Shown one piece after another: positions 7,525 through 15,234 of a DNA stretch of 64,000 nt (position 1 is the stretch's first letter; each line of letters begins with the position of its first letter). The translations under genes were made by a program, and so were the position numbers. This DNA is from Claveliimonas intestinigallinarum (lineage in GTDB: Bacteria; Bacillota; Clostridia; Lachnospirales; Lachnospiraceae): assembly GCA_019115145.1 (NCBI GenBank), contig DXED01000048.1, positions 1-64,000 of the forward strand, in the 5' to 3' direction. The notes beneath the pieces were generated by a model, which saw only the letters and a program-made list of their open reading frames with translations, was not told where the DNA came from and did no database searches.

Positions 7525-8355
7525 ATGAGTACAGAGATGAATACAGTAACGAATACAGAAATGAATATAGAGATCGAATTTAAGGACATCAAAAAGGTAT
7601 ACGGGGAAAAGGTGGTCATGGAGCATTTCAGCCTCCAGGTGAGAAAGGGAGAGTTTGTCACCATCATCGGCTCCTCCGGCTGCGGCAAGACTACGGCGCT
7701 GAAGATGGTGAACGGGCTGATCCGGCCCGATGCGGGTGACATTCTCATCCACGGGGAGAACATCCGGGACAAGGACCAGACCCGGCTGCGCCGGGGGATT
7801 GGCTACGCCATCCAGGGGAGCGTCCTGTTTCCCCACATGACGGTGGAGCAGAATATTTCCTATGTGCCCAGCCTGTTGAATGGCCGGGACAGAGCCAGGA
7901 CAAAGGCGGCAGTGTCAAAGTGGATGAAGATCGTGGGGCTTGATGAGGAACTGAAGGAGAGGTACCCGGCAGAGCTCTCCGGCGGGCAGCAGCAGAGGGT
8001 GGGGATCGCCCGGGCGCTGGCCGCGTCCCCGGAGATCCTGCTCATGGATGAGCCCTTCGGTGCGGTGGATGAGATCACCAGAGGCCAGCTCCAGGAGGAG
8101 CTCCTACGGATCTACAGGGAGACCGGGATCACTGTGCTCTTTGTGACCCACGACATCGGCGAGGCGCTGAAGCTGGGGACAAAGGTACTGGTCCTGGATC
8201 AGGGGGAAATCCAGCAGTACGCCCCTCCGGCGGAGCTCCTCAGTCGGCCCGCCACTCCCTTTGTGGAGCGGCTTGTGGAGAGGGAGAGAAGGACCTGCCA
8301 CCTGCCGGAGGAACGGCTGAAGGACTGTGAGTTCAGCGGCGCGGCGGGGAGGTAG
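7525..8355 (+). CDS. quaternary-amine ABC transporter ATP-binding protein (OpuCA/ProV-like)
   Basis: A 276-residue ATPase with Walker A GSSGCGKT, signature LSGGQQQR and Walker B EILLMDEP, matching the ProV/OpuCA family that powers the preceding permease. It is shorter than OpuCA of Bacillus (about 380) because the C-terminal CBS pair that senses ionic strength is missing, so osmotic gating by that route is not expected. RBS AAGGAGGA lies upstream. Last gene of the HxlR-linked run; the convergent ECF S-component terminator follows at 8394. Confidence 0.92.
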   Translation: MSTEMNTVTNTEMNIEIEFKDIKKVYGEKVVMEHFSLQVRKGEFVTIIGSSGCGKTTALKMVNGLIRPDAGDILIHGENIRDKDQTRLRRGIGYAIQGSVLFPHMTVEQNISYVPSLLNGRDRARTKAAVSKWMKIVGLDEELKERYPAELSGGQQQRVGIARALAASPEILLMDEPFGAVDEITRGQLQEELLRIYRETGITVLFVTHDIGEALKLGTKVLVLDQGEIQQYAPPAELLSRPATPFVERLVERERRTCHLPEERLKDCEFSGAAGR

Positions 8356-8393
8356 AGGGGAGAGCGAGACCTTGCGGATGTGCTGCGGAACTG

Positions 8394-8424
8394 AAAAAAT
8401 GCTGCCCGGCCTACGCCGAACAGC
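8394..8424 (-). terminator. terminator of the ECF S-component gene
   Basis: On the - strand, a 10-bp stem GCTGTTCGGC/GCCGGGCAGC with loop GTAG is followed by ATTTTTT. It lies just beyond the stop at 8432. Confidence 0.8.
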
Positions 8425-8431
8425 AAAAAAC

Positions 8432-9055
8432 TTATATTCTTTTCATAAATCTCAGCAAAACCTTTCCCAGTGCCAGCACGAGAACCGCCGAGGCGATGGC
8501 TTCCGGGATGCCGGAGGCAGTGATGGTTCCCATGATCAGGCCCCACACGGCTGTGATGCCTACGTTCTGTGCCTGGGCGTACTGCTGGGCGAAGAGCAGG
8601 TAAATGCTGCCCATGACAGTCACTGTGTTGACCATGGCGCCCACAAATCCGGTGATGGGAAGGGCGATAGTCTGGTTCAAATGAACCTTCTCGAAGAGCT
8701 TCCACAGCCAGCCGGATACCACGCCGATGAGGATGCGGCATCCCACGGAGATCCAGAGGGCTTTCAGAACGCCGGGAAGTCCGGTGGTGCTCATAAAGGG
8801 CGAGAAGGCAAAGGACAGAAGGGTGGGTGCCATGGTGTTGCTTACAAGAGAGCAGATACCGAAGACGCCGCCTAAAATGCCGCCGGCCAGAGGGCCCAGG
8901 AGCACAGCTCCGATGATGACGGGAATGTGTACTGTTGTCGCCTTAATTACCGGGAGCTGGATCATGCCAAGCGGTGTGTTCGCGAGGACGATGACGATTG
9001 CTGCCATAAGTGCAACACAGACCATCCATCTGGTGTCACGTTTTTTTTCTTTCAT
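8432..9055 (-). CDS. ECF transporter S component, probable pantothenate (PanT-like)
   Basis: A 207-residue membrane protein with about six hydrophobic segments and an N-terminal WMVCVALMAAIVIVLANTPLG region, the shape of vitamin-binding S components of group II ECF transporters. It is divergent from coaBC, which uses pantothenate-derived 4'-phosphopantothenate, and S components of the PanT type are often linked to coenzyme A genes. Pantothenate is therefore the best guess from context. No ECF ATPase or T gene is adjacent, so it would share the general ECF module. RBS AAGGAGG precedes the start on the - strand. Confidence 0.8.
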   Translation of the reverse strand: MKEKKRDTRWMVCVALMAAIVIVLANTPLGMIQLPVIKATTVHIPVIIGAVLLGPLAGGILGGVFGICSLVSNTMAPTLLSFAFSPFMSTTGLPGVLKALWISVGCRILIGVVSGWLWKLFEKVHLNQTIALPITGFVGAMVNTVTVMGSIYLLFAQQYAQAQNVGITAVWGLIMGTITASGIPEAIASAVLVLALGKVLLRFMKRI

Positions 9056-9143
9056 TATTCAATTCCTCCTTGTTATCATTCCCGCTGTCGGGATATAATA
9101 CAATTACGCGGAAAGTATAGCATGAAAGGAAGGATTTGACAAT

Positions 9144-10334
9144 ATGCTGAAAGGAAAGACAGTGATCCTGGGGGTGACGGGAGGGATCGCCGCATACAAG
9201 AGCGCCTATCTGACGAGCCTTCTCATAAAGGCCGGGGCGGATGTGCAGGTGATCATGACGGATCACGCAAGAGAGTTCATCTCTCCTCTGACCTTCGAGG
9301 GACTGACGAACCAGAGATGTCATACAGATACATTTGACCGGAACCACGAGTACAGCACGGAGCATGTCTCCCTGGCCTCCCGGGCGGATGCGGTGATCAT
9401 CGCGCCGGCCACGGCCAACGTGATCGCCAAGCTGGCCTGCGGGATCGCGGACGATATGCTGACCACCACGGTGCTGGCCTGCGACTGTCCCAAGATCGTG
9501 GTGCCCGCCATGAATACTCGGATGTACGACAATCCGGTGACCCAGGACAATCTGGAAAAGCTGAGAAAATATGGCATGACTGTGGTGGAGCCGGCAGCAG
9601 GCCGGCTGGCCTGCGGGGACGTGGGCAAGGGGAAAATGCCGGAGCCGGACGTCCTCTTCCAGTACGTGCTCATGGCCTGTGCCTTCCCGAAGGATATGGA
9701 GGGAAAGAAGGTTCTTGTGACGGCGGGACCCACCCAGGAGCGGATCGATCCGGTGCGGTACATCACCAACCACTCCACCGGGCGGATGGGCTACAGCATT
9801 GCGAAGATCTGCGCCCTGCGGGGAGCCAAGGTGACCCTCGTGACCGGGCAGACGGCCCTGGAGCCCCCTCTCTTTGTGGATGTGGTCCCGGTGGTGTCGG
9901 CCAGGGACATGTATGAGGCCGTGGTGGCAAGGAGCGGAGATATGGATGTGGTTATCAAGGCCGCGGCGGTGGCCGACTACCGCCCGGCAGTTACAAGCGA
10001 CGAGAAGATCAAGAAGTCCGACGGCGACCTGGCCATCGCCATGGAGAGGACCGACGATATCCTGGGGTATCTCGGGCAGCACAAGAGACCGGGACAGTTC
10101 CTCTGCGGATTTTCCATGGAGACCCAGAACATGCTGGAGAACTCCCGGGCCAAGCTGGCGAGGAAAAACCTGGACATGATCGTGGCAAATAACCTGAAGG
10201 TGCAGGGGGCCGGCTTTGGGACAGACACCAACGTGGTGACCATCATCACGGCAGATATGGAAAAAGAGCTGGAGCTCATGAGCAAGGATGAGGTGGCAGT
10301 AAGGATGCTGGACGAGATCCTGGCCCGCATTTAA
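9144..10334 (+). CDS. coaBC: bifunctional phosphopantothenoylcysteine decarboxylase / phosphopantothenate-cysteine ligase
   Basis: A 396-residue protein of normal CoaBC (Dfp) length. The N-terminal half is the FMN flavoprotein decarboxylase (CoaC): GVTGGIAAYK at the start, PAMNTRMYDNP, and the ACGDVGKGKMPEP loop with the active-site Cys. The C-terminal half is the ligase (CoaB): TAGPTQERIDPVRYITN and the KIKKSDG motif. It catalyses two successive steps of coenzyme A synthesis in the cytoplasm. It faces a putative pantothenate S component on the other strand. A TATAAT at 9094-9099 may belong to its promoter, but no good -35 is seen. Confidence 0.96.
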   Translation: MLKGKTVILGVTGGIAAYKSAYLTSLLIKAGADVQVIMTDHAREFISPLTFEGLTNQRCHTDTFDRNHEYSTEHVSLASRADAVIIAPATANVIAKLACGIADDMLTTTVLACDCPKIVVPAMNTRMYDNPVTQDNLEKLRKYGMTVVEPAAGRLACGDVGKGKMPEPDVLFQYVLMACAFPKDMEGKKVLVTAGPTQERIDPVRYITNHSTGRMGYSIAKICALRGAKVTLVTGQTALEPPLFVDVVPVVSARDMYEAVVARSGDMDVVIKAAAVADYRPAVTSDEKIKKSDGDLAIAMERTDDILGYLGQHKRPGQFLCGFSMETQNMLENSRAKLARKNLDMIVANNLKVQGAGFGTDTNVVTIITADMEKELELMSKDEVAVRMLDEILARI

Positions 10335-10385
10335 CAGGGAGACAGTTCCGCGCTATAGTGGAGATAATAAAAGGAGGTATTACAT

Positions 10386-11024
10386 ATGGATGCAAACAGA
10401 AGAAAGAGAAATGAACTGGCGGCTCAGAGGGTGATCAAGGGCCTGGAGTCAAGGAATATGGAGGGCTACTATGCGCAGTCTAAAGAGGAAGCGCTGAAAA
10501 AGGCGCTGGAGCTGATCCCGGAGGGCAGCTCCGTGGGCTGGGGCGGTTCCATGTCCATCAAGGAGATGGGGCTTCTGGACGCGGTCTGCTCCGGAAATTA
10601 TACGGTCTATAACCGGGATACCTGCAAGACGCCGGAGGAAAAGAGAAAGACGCAGCTTCAGATCTTTGACAGCGACTATTTCCTGTGCAGCACGAATGCC
10701 ATCACAGAGGACGGCGTCCTTGTCAATGTGGACGGGACAGCCAACAGAGTGGCCTGCATTTCCTGGGGACCTGCCAATGTAATCATGATCGTGGGTATGA
10801 ACAAGCTGGTAAAGAGCGTGGAGGACGCTGTGTCCAGAGCTCGCCATGAGGCGGCGCCTATCAATGCCCAGAGGTTCGGGCTGGACACGCCCTGCTCCAG
10901 GACAGGCGTATGCGCAAACTGCAAATCCCCGGACACGGTGTGCTGCCAGGTGCTTGTGACAAGGTACTCCAAAGAAAAAGGCAGGATCAAGGTGATCCTT
11001 GTGAACGATGAGATGGGATTTTAA
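10386..11024 (+). CDS. LUD domain protein (lactate-utilisation LutC/DUF162-like)
   Basis: A 212-residue protein matching the LUD fold: VGWGGSMSIKEMGLLDAV (substrate or cofactor-binding loop) and SDYFLCSTNAITEDGVLVNVDGTANRVA. Unlike LutB it has no ferredoxin domain, though Cys occur near the C-terminus (CSRTGVCANCKSPDTVCC). Many stand-alone LUD proteins in Clostridia have no assigned role, and no lutA or lutB is nearby. A strong RBS AAAAGGAGG precedes ATG 10386. The next gene starts 11 bp downstream, so the two are cotranscribed. Confidence 0.85.
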   Translation: MDANRRKRNELAAQRVIKGLESRNMEGYYAQSKEEALKKALELIPEGSSVGWGGSMSIKEMGLLDAVCSGNYTVYNRDTCKTPEEKRKTQLQIFDSDYFLCSTNAITEDGVLVNVDGTANRVACISWGPANVIMIVGMNKLVKSVEDAVSRARHEAAPINAQRFGLDTPCSRTGVCANCKSPDTVCCQVLVTRYSKEKGRIKVILVNDEMGF

Positions 11025-11035
11025 GGAGACAGAAA

Positions 11036-12118
11036 ATGGAGATCAGACGGTTTATGGACTGCTTTCTCCCCATGCCTGTGGTGGGAAAGCTTGAGGAGAG
11101 CTGCTGGGGAGCCAGGGGCGTTATCCCCAGAGACCAGGACAATGGACTGGAGGACAAGGTGCTGGAGGATCCGGCCCTGACCGGCAAGGTGAATTATACA
11201 TACTGGGACGGGACGATCCTGCGCGACGAGGATGGGTGCGGAAAGTATCATCTGTTTGCCAGCCGCTGGAACGAGGCGGATGGGTTTGAGAAGGTAAACG
11301 GAGAAGGAGGCTGGAGTGGCTCCCTGGCCGTGGAGGCGGTCAGCGACTGCCTGTACGGCCCCTATAACCAGAGGGAGCGGGTGCTCTGGCCGGACAGCCA
11401 GGGAGGACTGGGGCACAATGTGTACGTCTTCCGGCTGCGGGAGGACGATCCGGCAGGGAAATACGCAGCGATTGTCAGCGACACCCGGCCGGGAGATATT
11501 TTTACCACGGACAGCCTGGACGGGGGAAGATGGGTGTACCGGGGGCCGGTGAAGCTGGACCGGGGATATTTCTTCCGGGCCAACATCTGCATCATCCTGC
11601 GGCCGGACGGGGCCTACGAGCTGCTGAACAGAGATGGACTCATCGCCCTGTGCCGGGGCAGTATCCTGGACACCTTCCAGCTGGAGCAGGAAAATCTCTG
11701 GCCTCAGGTGGAGGGCCTGCCCACGGTGAACATGGAAGATCCGGTGCTCTGGTACAGCGGCGGCCTGTATCACTGTGTGGTGAACCAGTGGAGCACCAGA
11801 AAGGCCTTTTACATCATTTCCGAGAATGGACTGGACGGCTGGAAGCTGGCGGACGGGATTGCCTACTCGCCCACTGTGGATTTCCTGAGATATGAAAATT
11901 CTGATGTGGTCAACCGGTGGGATAAGATCGAGCGGCCCGGTGTATACATGGAGGCCGGGATCGTGAAGGCCATGACCTTCGCTGTCCTGGACCTGCCCAA
12001 GGAGGAGGACAAGGGAAATGACGGCCACGCCAGCAAAGTGATCGTGGTTCCCTTTGACGGCGAGGCCCTCAACCGGTTCGCGAGAGAACAGTATTATGGG
12101 AAGCAGACAGAGCTCTGA
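11036..12118 (+). CDS. five-bladed beta-propeller glycoside hydrolase-like protein (GH43/GH32/GH117 fold)
   Basis: A 360-residue cytoplasmic protein without signal peptide. Repeated segments such as NYTYWDGTILRDEDGCGKYHLFASRW, GHNVYVFRL and VNMEDPVLWYSGGLYHCVVN are typical of beta-propeller glycosidases, each blade giving a D-G-x-Y-H-type turn. A catalytic acid/base set cannot be assigned with confidence by eye. It probably acts on a sugar taken up by the cell; the substrate is unknown. It is the last gene of the coaBC-LUD run and lies 11 bp after the LUD gene. Confidence 0.65.
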   Translation: MEIRRFMDCFLPMPVVGKLEESCWGARGVIPRDQDNGLEDKVLEDPALTGKVNYTYWDGTILRDEDGCGKYHLFASRWNEADGFEKVNGEGGWSGSLAVEAVSDCLYGPYNQRERVLWPDSQGGLGHNVYVFRLREDDPAGKYAAIVSDTRPGDIFTTDSLDGGRWVYRGPVKLDRGYFFRANICIILRPDGAYELLNRDGLIALCRGSILDTFQLEQENLWPQVEGLPTVNMEDPVLWYSGGLYHCVVNQWSTRKAFYIISENGLDGWKLADGIAYSPTVDFLRYENSDVVNRWDKIERPGVYMEAGIVKAMTFAVLDLPKEEDKGNDGHASKVIVVPFDGEALNRFAREQYYGKQTEL

Positions 12119-12151
12119 AAAATTTCTCCTGAAAATTTCTAAATCTTTTCA

Positions 12152-12180
12152 TTGACGAATGGGTTTCGGTTTGCTATAAT
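12152..12180 (+). promoter_or_regulatory. tRNA-Cys promoter
   Basis: TTGACG (12152-12157), 17-bp spacer, perfect TATAAT (12175-12180), 29 bp before the tRNA. Confidence 0.9.
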
Positions 12181-12209
12181 ATGAGTGTTCCGCAAAAACG
12201 GGACACTGT

Positions 12210-12281
12210 GGCGCAGTAGCCAAGTGGTAAGGCACAGGTCTGCAACACCTCGATTCACCGGTTCAAATCCGGTCTGCGCCT
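12210..12281 (+). tRNA. tRNA-Cys (GCA anticodon)
   Basis: A 72-nt cloverleaf. Acceptor GGCGCAG/CTGCGCC, anticodon loop CTGCAAC (GCA), T-arm ACCGG-TTCAAAT-CCGGT, discriminator T. CCA is not encoded. Confidence 0.96.
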
Positions 12282-12299
12282 CTTATAGAGAAGTGAGAG

Positions 12300-12330
12300 A
12301 AATATCAGCCAAGAGCTGGTATTTTTCTTT
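12300..12330 (+). terminator. terminator of tRNA-Cys
   Basis: Stem AAATATCAGC/GCTGGTATTT with a 5-nt loop and a T-rich tail (TTTTTCTTTTTC). Confidence 0.85.
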
Positions 12331-12515
12331 TTCATATACAAATATTTACTTAAAGGCTCATGCTGCGAAACAAAGAAGAGCTTCTGTGGTACTTCCTTGG
12401 CCGGGCCGCGGAGTATCTCTACAGCAGGACGGGAAAAGGCAGAAGGCTTATATTTAAATATGTAAGGAACTGGATTAAGGAAAAGCACAGACAAAGCATG
12501 CCCCAAAAAACAGGC
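12331..12515 (+). other. intergenic stretch between tRNA-Cys and the rpmG promoter
   Basis: No gene, RNA or repeat could be supported here. An open frame (12360-12701) runs through it and across the start of rpmG, but it has no ribosome site or recognisable domain. Confidence 0.5.
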
Positions 12516-12545
12516 TTGACTTCCAACGCTATACTATGGTATATT
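12516..12545 (+). promoter_or_regulatory. rpmG-secE-nusG promoter
   Basis: TTGACT (12516-12521), 18-bp spacer, TATATT (12540-12545), leaving a ~105-nt leader before rpmG. Confidence 0.75.
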
Positions 12546-12654
12546 ATTGTGGCGATGGAAGCAGGTCTTTTTTTTATGCCTAAATTTAAGGCGCCCGGTT
12601 CAAGACCGCCGGGGCAACACGTCAACATTAAGAAAATGAAGCGAGGTGGAAGTT

Positions 12655-12804
12655 GTGCGTACAAGAATTACATTAGAGTGTACAGAGTGCAAGCATCGTA
12701 ACTACAACATGACGAAGGATAAGAAAACTCATCCGGAGCGCATGGAAACAAAGAAATACTGCAGATTCTGTAAATCACACACATTGCACAAAGAAACAAA
12801 ATAG
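12655..12804 (+). CDS. rpmG: 50S ribosomal protein L33
   Basis: A 49-residue protein starting at GTG 12655 after GAGGTGG. It reads VRTRITLECTEC... and ends ...HTLHKETK. The paired CTEC and CRFC motifs are the zinc ribbon of the C+ (zinc-binding) form of L33. It heads the rpmG-secE-nusG operon, the standard order in Firmicutes. Because of its size and GTG start it is easily missed by gene callers. Confidence 0.95.
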   Translation: MRTRITLECTECKHRNYNMTKDKKTHPERMETKKYCRFCKSHTLHKETK

Positions 12805-12828
12805 TCGCTGGCAAAAGGAGTGAATGTC

Positions 12829-13026
12829 GTGAGTAAGGAAAAAACTCAGAAGAAAAGCTGGTTCAAGGGTCTTAGCTCAGAATTCAAAAAGATCATCTGG
12901 CCAGACAAGGTGACACTTGCTAAACAGACAGCAGCGGTTGTTTCCGTATCCGTCGTGCTGGGGATCATCATCGCGATCATCGATTTCCTTGCGCAGAACG
13001 GAGTAGATTTTTTAGTAGGACTGTAA
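12829..13026 (+). CDS. secE: preprotein translocase subunit SecE
   Basis: A 65-residue single-span membrane protein of the short Gram-positive SecE type: a basic N-terminus, the SEFKKIIWPDK amphipathic helix, then one membrane helix (about residues 33-55). It supports SecY in the Sec channel. Start GTG 12829 is chosen because AAAGGAG (12814-12820) sits 8 bp upstream; an upstream GTG at 12820 overlaps that site. It lies between rpmG and nusG as usual. Confidence 0.95.
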   Translation: MSKEKTQKKSWFKGLSSEFKKIIWPDKVTLAKQTAAVVSVSVVLGIIIAIIDFLAQNGVDFLVGL

Positions 13027-13051
13027 GACTGTAAGCAAGAAAGGTGATTAT

Positions 13052-13567
13052 ATGTCAGAGGCAAAATGGTACGTTGTTCATACCTATTCCGGGTATGAGA
13101 ACAAAGTGAAGGCCAACATTGACAAGACAGTGGAGAACAGACATCTGGAGGCGCAGATCCTGGAGGTGCGGGTTCCACTGGAGGATGTTGTGGAGACGAA
13201 GAACGGGGTGCAGAAGGTAACACAGAAAAAGATGTTCCCCGGCTATGTGCTCATTCACATGATCATGAATGACGACACATGGTATGTGGTCCGCAACACA
13301 AGAGGTGTGACAGGGTTTGTGGGACCTGGCTCCAAGCCGGTACCCCTGACAGACGAGGAGATGGCGCCCCTTGGCATCCGGCGCGAGAATTACGTGGTGG
13401 ATTACGAGGTGGGCGACAGCGTCAAGGTCATCGCCGGTGCATGGGCGGATACAGTGGGTGTTGTGCAGTCCATCAATGCCGCTAAGCAGAGCCTGACCAT
13501 CAATGTTGAGCTGTTTGGCCGCGAAACGCCAGTAGAAATAAGTTTCGCTGAAGTGAAAAAATTGTAG
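13052..13567 (+). CDS. nusG: transcription termination/antitermination factor NusG
   Basis: A 171-residue protein with an N-terminal NGN domain (KWYVVHTYSGYENKVKANI) and a C-terminal KOW domain (VGDSVKVIAGAWADTVGVVQ). It binds RNA polymerase and modulates pausing, termination and coupling to translation. It lies 25 bp after secE and is followed by the rplK leader hairpin. Confidence 0.97.
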   Translation: MSEAKWYVVHTYSGYENKVKANIDKTVENRHLEAQILEVRVPLEDVVETKNGVQKVTQKKMFPGYVLIHMIMNDDTWYVVRNTRGVTGFVGPGSKPVPLTDEEMAPLGIRRENYVVDYEVGDSVKVIAGAWADTVGVVQSINAAKQSLTINVELFGRETPVEISFAEVKKL

Positions 13568-13573
13568 TCAGTA

Positions 13574-13604
13574 GTGGGAGGGACGTCCGTCCCGACAATA
13601 CCAC
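13574..13604 (+). promoter_or_regulatory. L1-binding-site mimic in front of rplK
   Basis: GTGG-GA-GGGAC...GTCCC-GACAATA-CCAC folds into two helices around an asymmetric internal loop. The flanking bases GTGGGAGG and CCGAC...ATACCAC match the L1-stalk region of 23S rRNA (helices 76-77). Ribosomal protein L1 is known to repress L11-L1 operons by binding such mRNA mimics. It ends just before the rplK ribosome site. Confidence 0.75.
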
Positions 13605-13619
13605 AAGGAGGTAATGAAA

Positions 13620-14045
13620 ATGGCAAAAAAAGTAGAAGGTTATATCAAATTACAGATTCCTGCCGGCAAGGCAACTCCGGCTCCTCCGGTCGGACCTGCA
13701 CTTGGACAGCACGGAGTTAACATTGTTGAGTTCACAAAGCAGTTCAACGCAAAGACAGCTGACCAGGGAGATCTGATTATCCCTGTAGTAATCACCGTTT
13801 ACAACGACAGAAGCTTCAGCTTCGTTACAAAGACACCTCCGGCAGCAGTCCTGATCAAGAAGGCCTGCAATCTGAAATCCGGTTCCGGTGTGCCGAACAA
13901 ACAGAAAGTTGCAAAGATCACAAAGGCTCAGCTTCAGGAGATCGCTGAGACAAAGATGCCTGACCTGAACGCAGCAAGCCTTGAGGCAGCTATGAGCATG
14001 ATCGCAGGTACATGCAGGAGCATGGGTGTTACAGTAGAAGAGTAA
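13620..14045 (+). CDS. rplK: 50S ribosomal protein L11
   Basis: A 141-residue protein of standard L11 length. Start ATG 13620 is preferred over ATG 13614 because AAGGAGG (13605-13611) is then 8 bp away. N-terminal domain VEGYIKLQIPAGKATPAPPVGPALGQHGVNI; C-terminal RNA-binding domain with the KSGSGVPNKQKVAKI segment. It binds the GTPase-associated centre of 23S rRNA and is cotranscribed with rplA. Confidence 0.97.
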   Translation: MAKKVEGYIKLQIPAGKATPAPPVGPALGQHGVNIVEFTKQFNAKTADQGDLIIPVVITVYNDRSFSFVTKTPPAAVLIKKACNLKSGSGVPNKQKVAKITKAQLQEIAETKMPDLNAASLEAAMSMIAGTCRSMGVTVEE

Positions 14046-14073
14046 GAGCGATTTGAGTCAACAGGAACAGTAA

Positions 14074-14100
14074 GTGGGAGGGTTATCCCGACATTACCAC
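14074..14100 (+). promoter_or_regulatory. second L1-binding-site mimic, in front of rplA
   Basis: GTGG-GA-GGG-TTAT-CCC-GACATTA-CCAC has the same two-helix, asymmetric-loop plan as 13574-13604, with a shorter apical stem. It sits directly before the rplA ribosome site AAGGAGGT (14101-14108), so bound L1 could block its own translation. Confidence 0.75.
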
Positions 14101-14118
14101 AAGGAGGTATTTTTTAAA

Positions 14119-14811
14119 ATGAAAAGAGGAAAGAAATATACAGAAGCTGCAAAAGCTATCGAGAGAGGAACACTCTACGACAAAGAAGAGGCAATTTCTT
14201 TAGTAAAGAAGACAGCAGTGGCAAAATTCGATGAGACTATTGAGGCTCACATCAGAACAGGCTGTGACGGACGTCACGCTGATCAGCAGATCCGCGGCGC
14301 CGTTGTACTGCCCCACGGAACTGGTAAGAAGGTGCGCATCCTCGTGTTTGCGAAAGACGCAAAGGCTGAGGAGGCAAAGGCAGCAGGCGCTGACTACGTA
14401 GGCGGCGATGAGCTGATCCCGAAGATCCAGAACGAGAACTGGTTTGAGTTCGACGTAGTAGTTGCTACACCAGACATGATGGGCGTTGTTGGACGTCTCG
14501 GACGTGTACTTGGACCCAAGGGCCTGATGCCGAACCCGAAGGCTGGAACAGTAACCATGGATGTTACAAAGGCAATCCAGGACATCAAAGCTGGTAAGAT
14601 CGAATACAGACTTGACAAGACAAACATTATCCACGTGCCGATCGGTAAGGCTTCCTTTACCGAGGAGCAGCTTGCAGACAACTTCCAGACGCTTATTGAT
14701 GCGATCAACAAGGCCAGACCGGCAGCTGTAAAGGGTCAGTTCTTAAAGAGCGTGACACTTACATCTACAATGGGACCTGGCGTGAAGCTTAATCCGGTTA
14801 AGCTGGCTTAA
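14119..14811 (+). CDS. rplA: 50S ribosomal protein L1
   Basis: A 230-residue protein, normal L1 length. ATG 14119 follows AAGGAGGT with good spacing; the frame is open upstream to 14074, but that would code through the leader hairpin. Motifs include KRGKKYTEAAKAIERG at the start and MGVVGRLGRVLGPKGLMPNPKAGTV. It forms the L1 stalk and is the likely autogenous repressor acting at the two hairpins above. Confidence 0.97.
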   Translation: MKRGKKYTEAAKAIERGTLYDKEEAISLVKKTAVAKFDETIEAHIRTGCDGRHADQQIRGAVVLPHGTGKKVRILVFAKDAKAEEAKAAGADYVGGDELIPKIQNENWFEFDVVVATPDMMGVVGRLGRVLGPKGLMPNPKAGTVTMDVTKAIQDIKAGKIEYRLDKTNIIHVPIGKASFTEEQLADNFQTLIDAINKARPAAVKGQFLKSVTLTSTMGPGVKLNPVKLA

Positions 14812-14838
14812 TCAGAGAGCAGAGATTGACGCATATAC

Positions 14839-14884
14839 ACACCCCGGAGACATTGTTTTGAGAACAGTGCCCGGGGTGTTTTTC
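14839..14884 (+). terminator. terminator after rplA
   Basis: ACACCCCGG (14839-14847) pairs with CCGGGGTGT (14871-14879), extended by an inner CATTGTT/AACAGTG stem, then TTTTT. It separates rplKA from rplJL. Confidence 0.9.
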
Positions 14885-15012
14885 TGTTGCACTGCCAGAG
14901 AGTGTGGTGGCAGGAGCTGTGGCGGTCTGCGCGGCAGTCAGAAGCAGGCGCAGAAAAACCGAGTAATACCCGGCGTAGAGCTGTAAAAAACCGGAAAAAG
15001 TTGAAAAATACA

Positions 15013-15041
15013 TTGACAAGTATAAACAAGTATGCTAAATT
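15013..15041 (+). promoter_or_regulatory. rplJL promoter
   Basis: TTGACA (15013-15018), 17-bp spacer, TAAATT (15036-15041), immediately upstream of the L10 leader. Confidence 0.75.
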
Positions 15042-15044
15042 ACA

Positions 15045-15173
15045 AAGGTAACTGCCGAAGACAGCAGGTGCTGAAAAGCGTAAGTATGAAAACGCCTGCC
15101 GAGGAAGAATAGATTTAGTACGTTGTGTATGAATTTCTACCTCTCTGTGTCTTTGGGCGCAGAGGGGATTTTT
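15045..15173 (+). ncRNA. ribosomal protein L10 leader with attenuator
   Basis: The leader contains the AACTGCCGAAGACAGCAGG and CCTGCCGAGG elements (GCAGG 15063-15067 pairs with CCTGC 15105-15109) that mark the L10 leader RNA of Firmicutes, to which L10(L12)4 binds. A terminator follows at 15140-15173: CCTCTCTGTG/CGCAGAGGGG then TTTTT. Binding by excess L10 is expected to favour early termination. Confidence 0.85.
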
Positions 15174-15234
15174 ATTCAGCCATCAATCTGTCGGCGGTGC
15201 AAGAACCAAAATCTAACAAGGAGGTGCACCATTC

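Noticed and set aside
6000..7772. Long - strand open frame (590 codons) opposite the ABC permease gene
   Set aside because: His/Gln/Arg-rich translation typical of the antisense of a GC-rich gene; the + strand genes are well recognised.
12360..12701. Open frame of 113 codons before and across the start of rpmG
   Set aside because: No ribosome site, no recognisable domain, and it overlaps a certain gene (rpmG) and its promoter.
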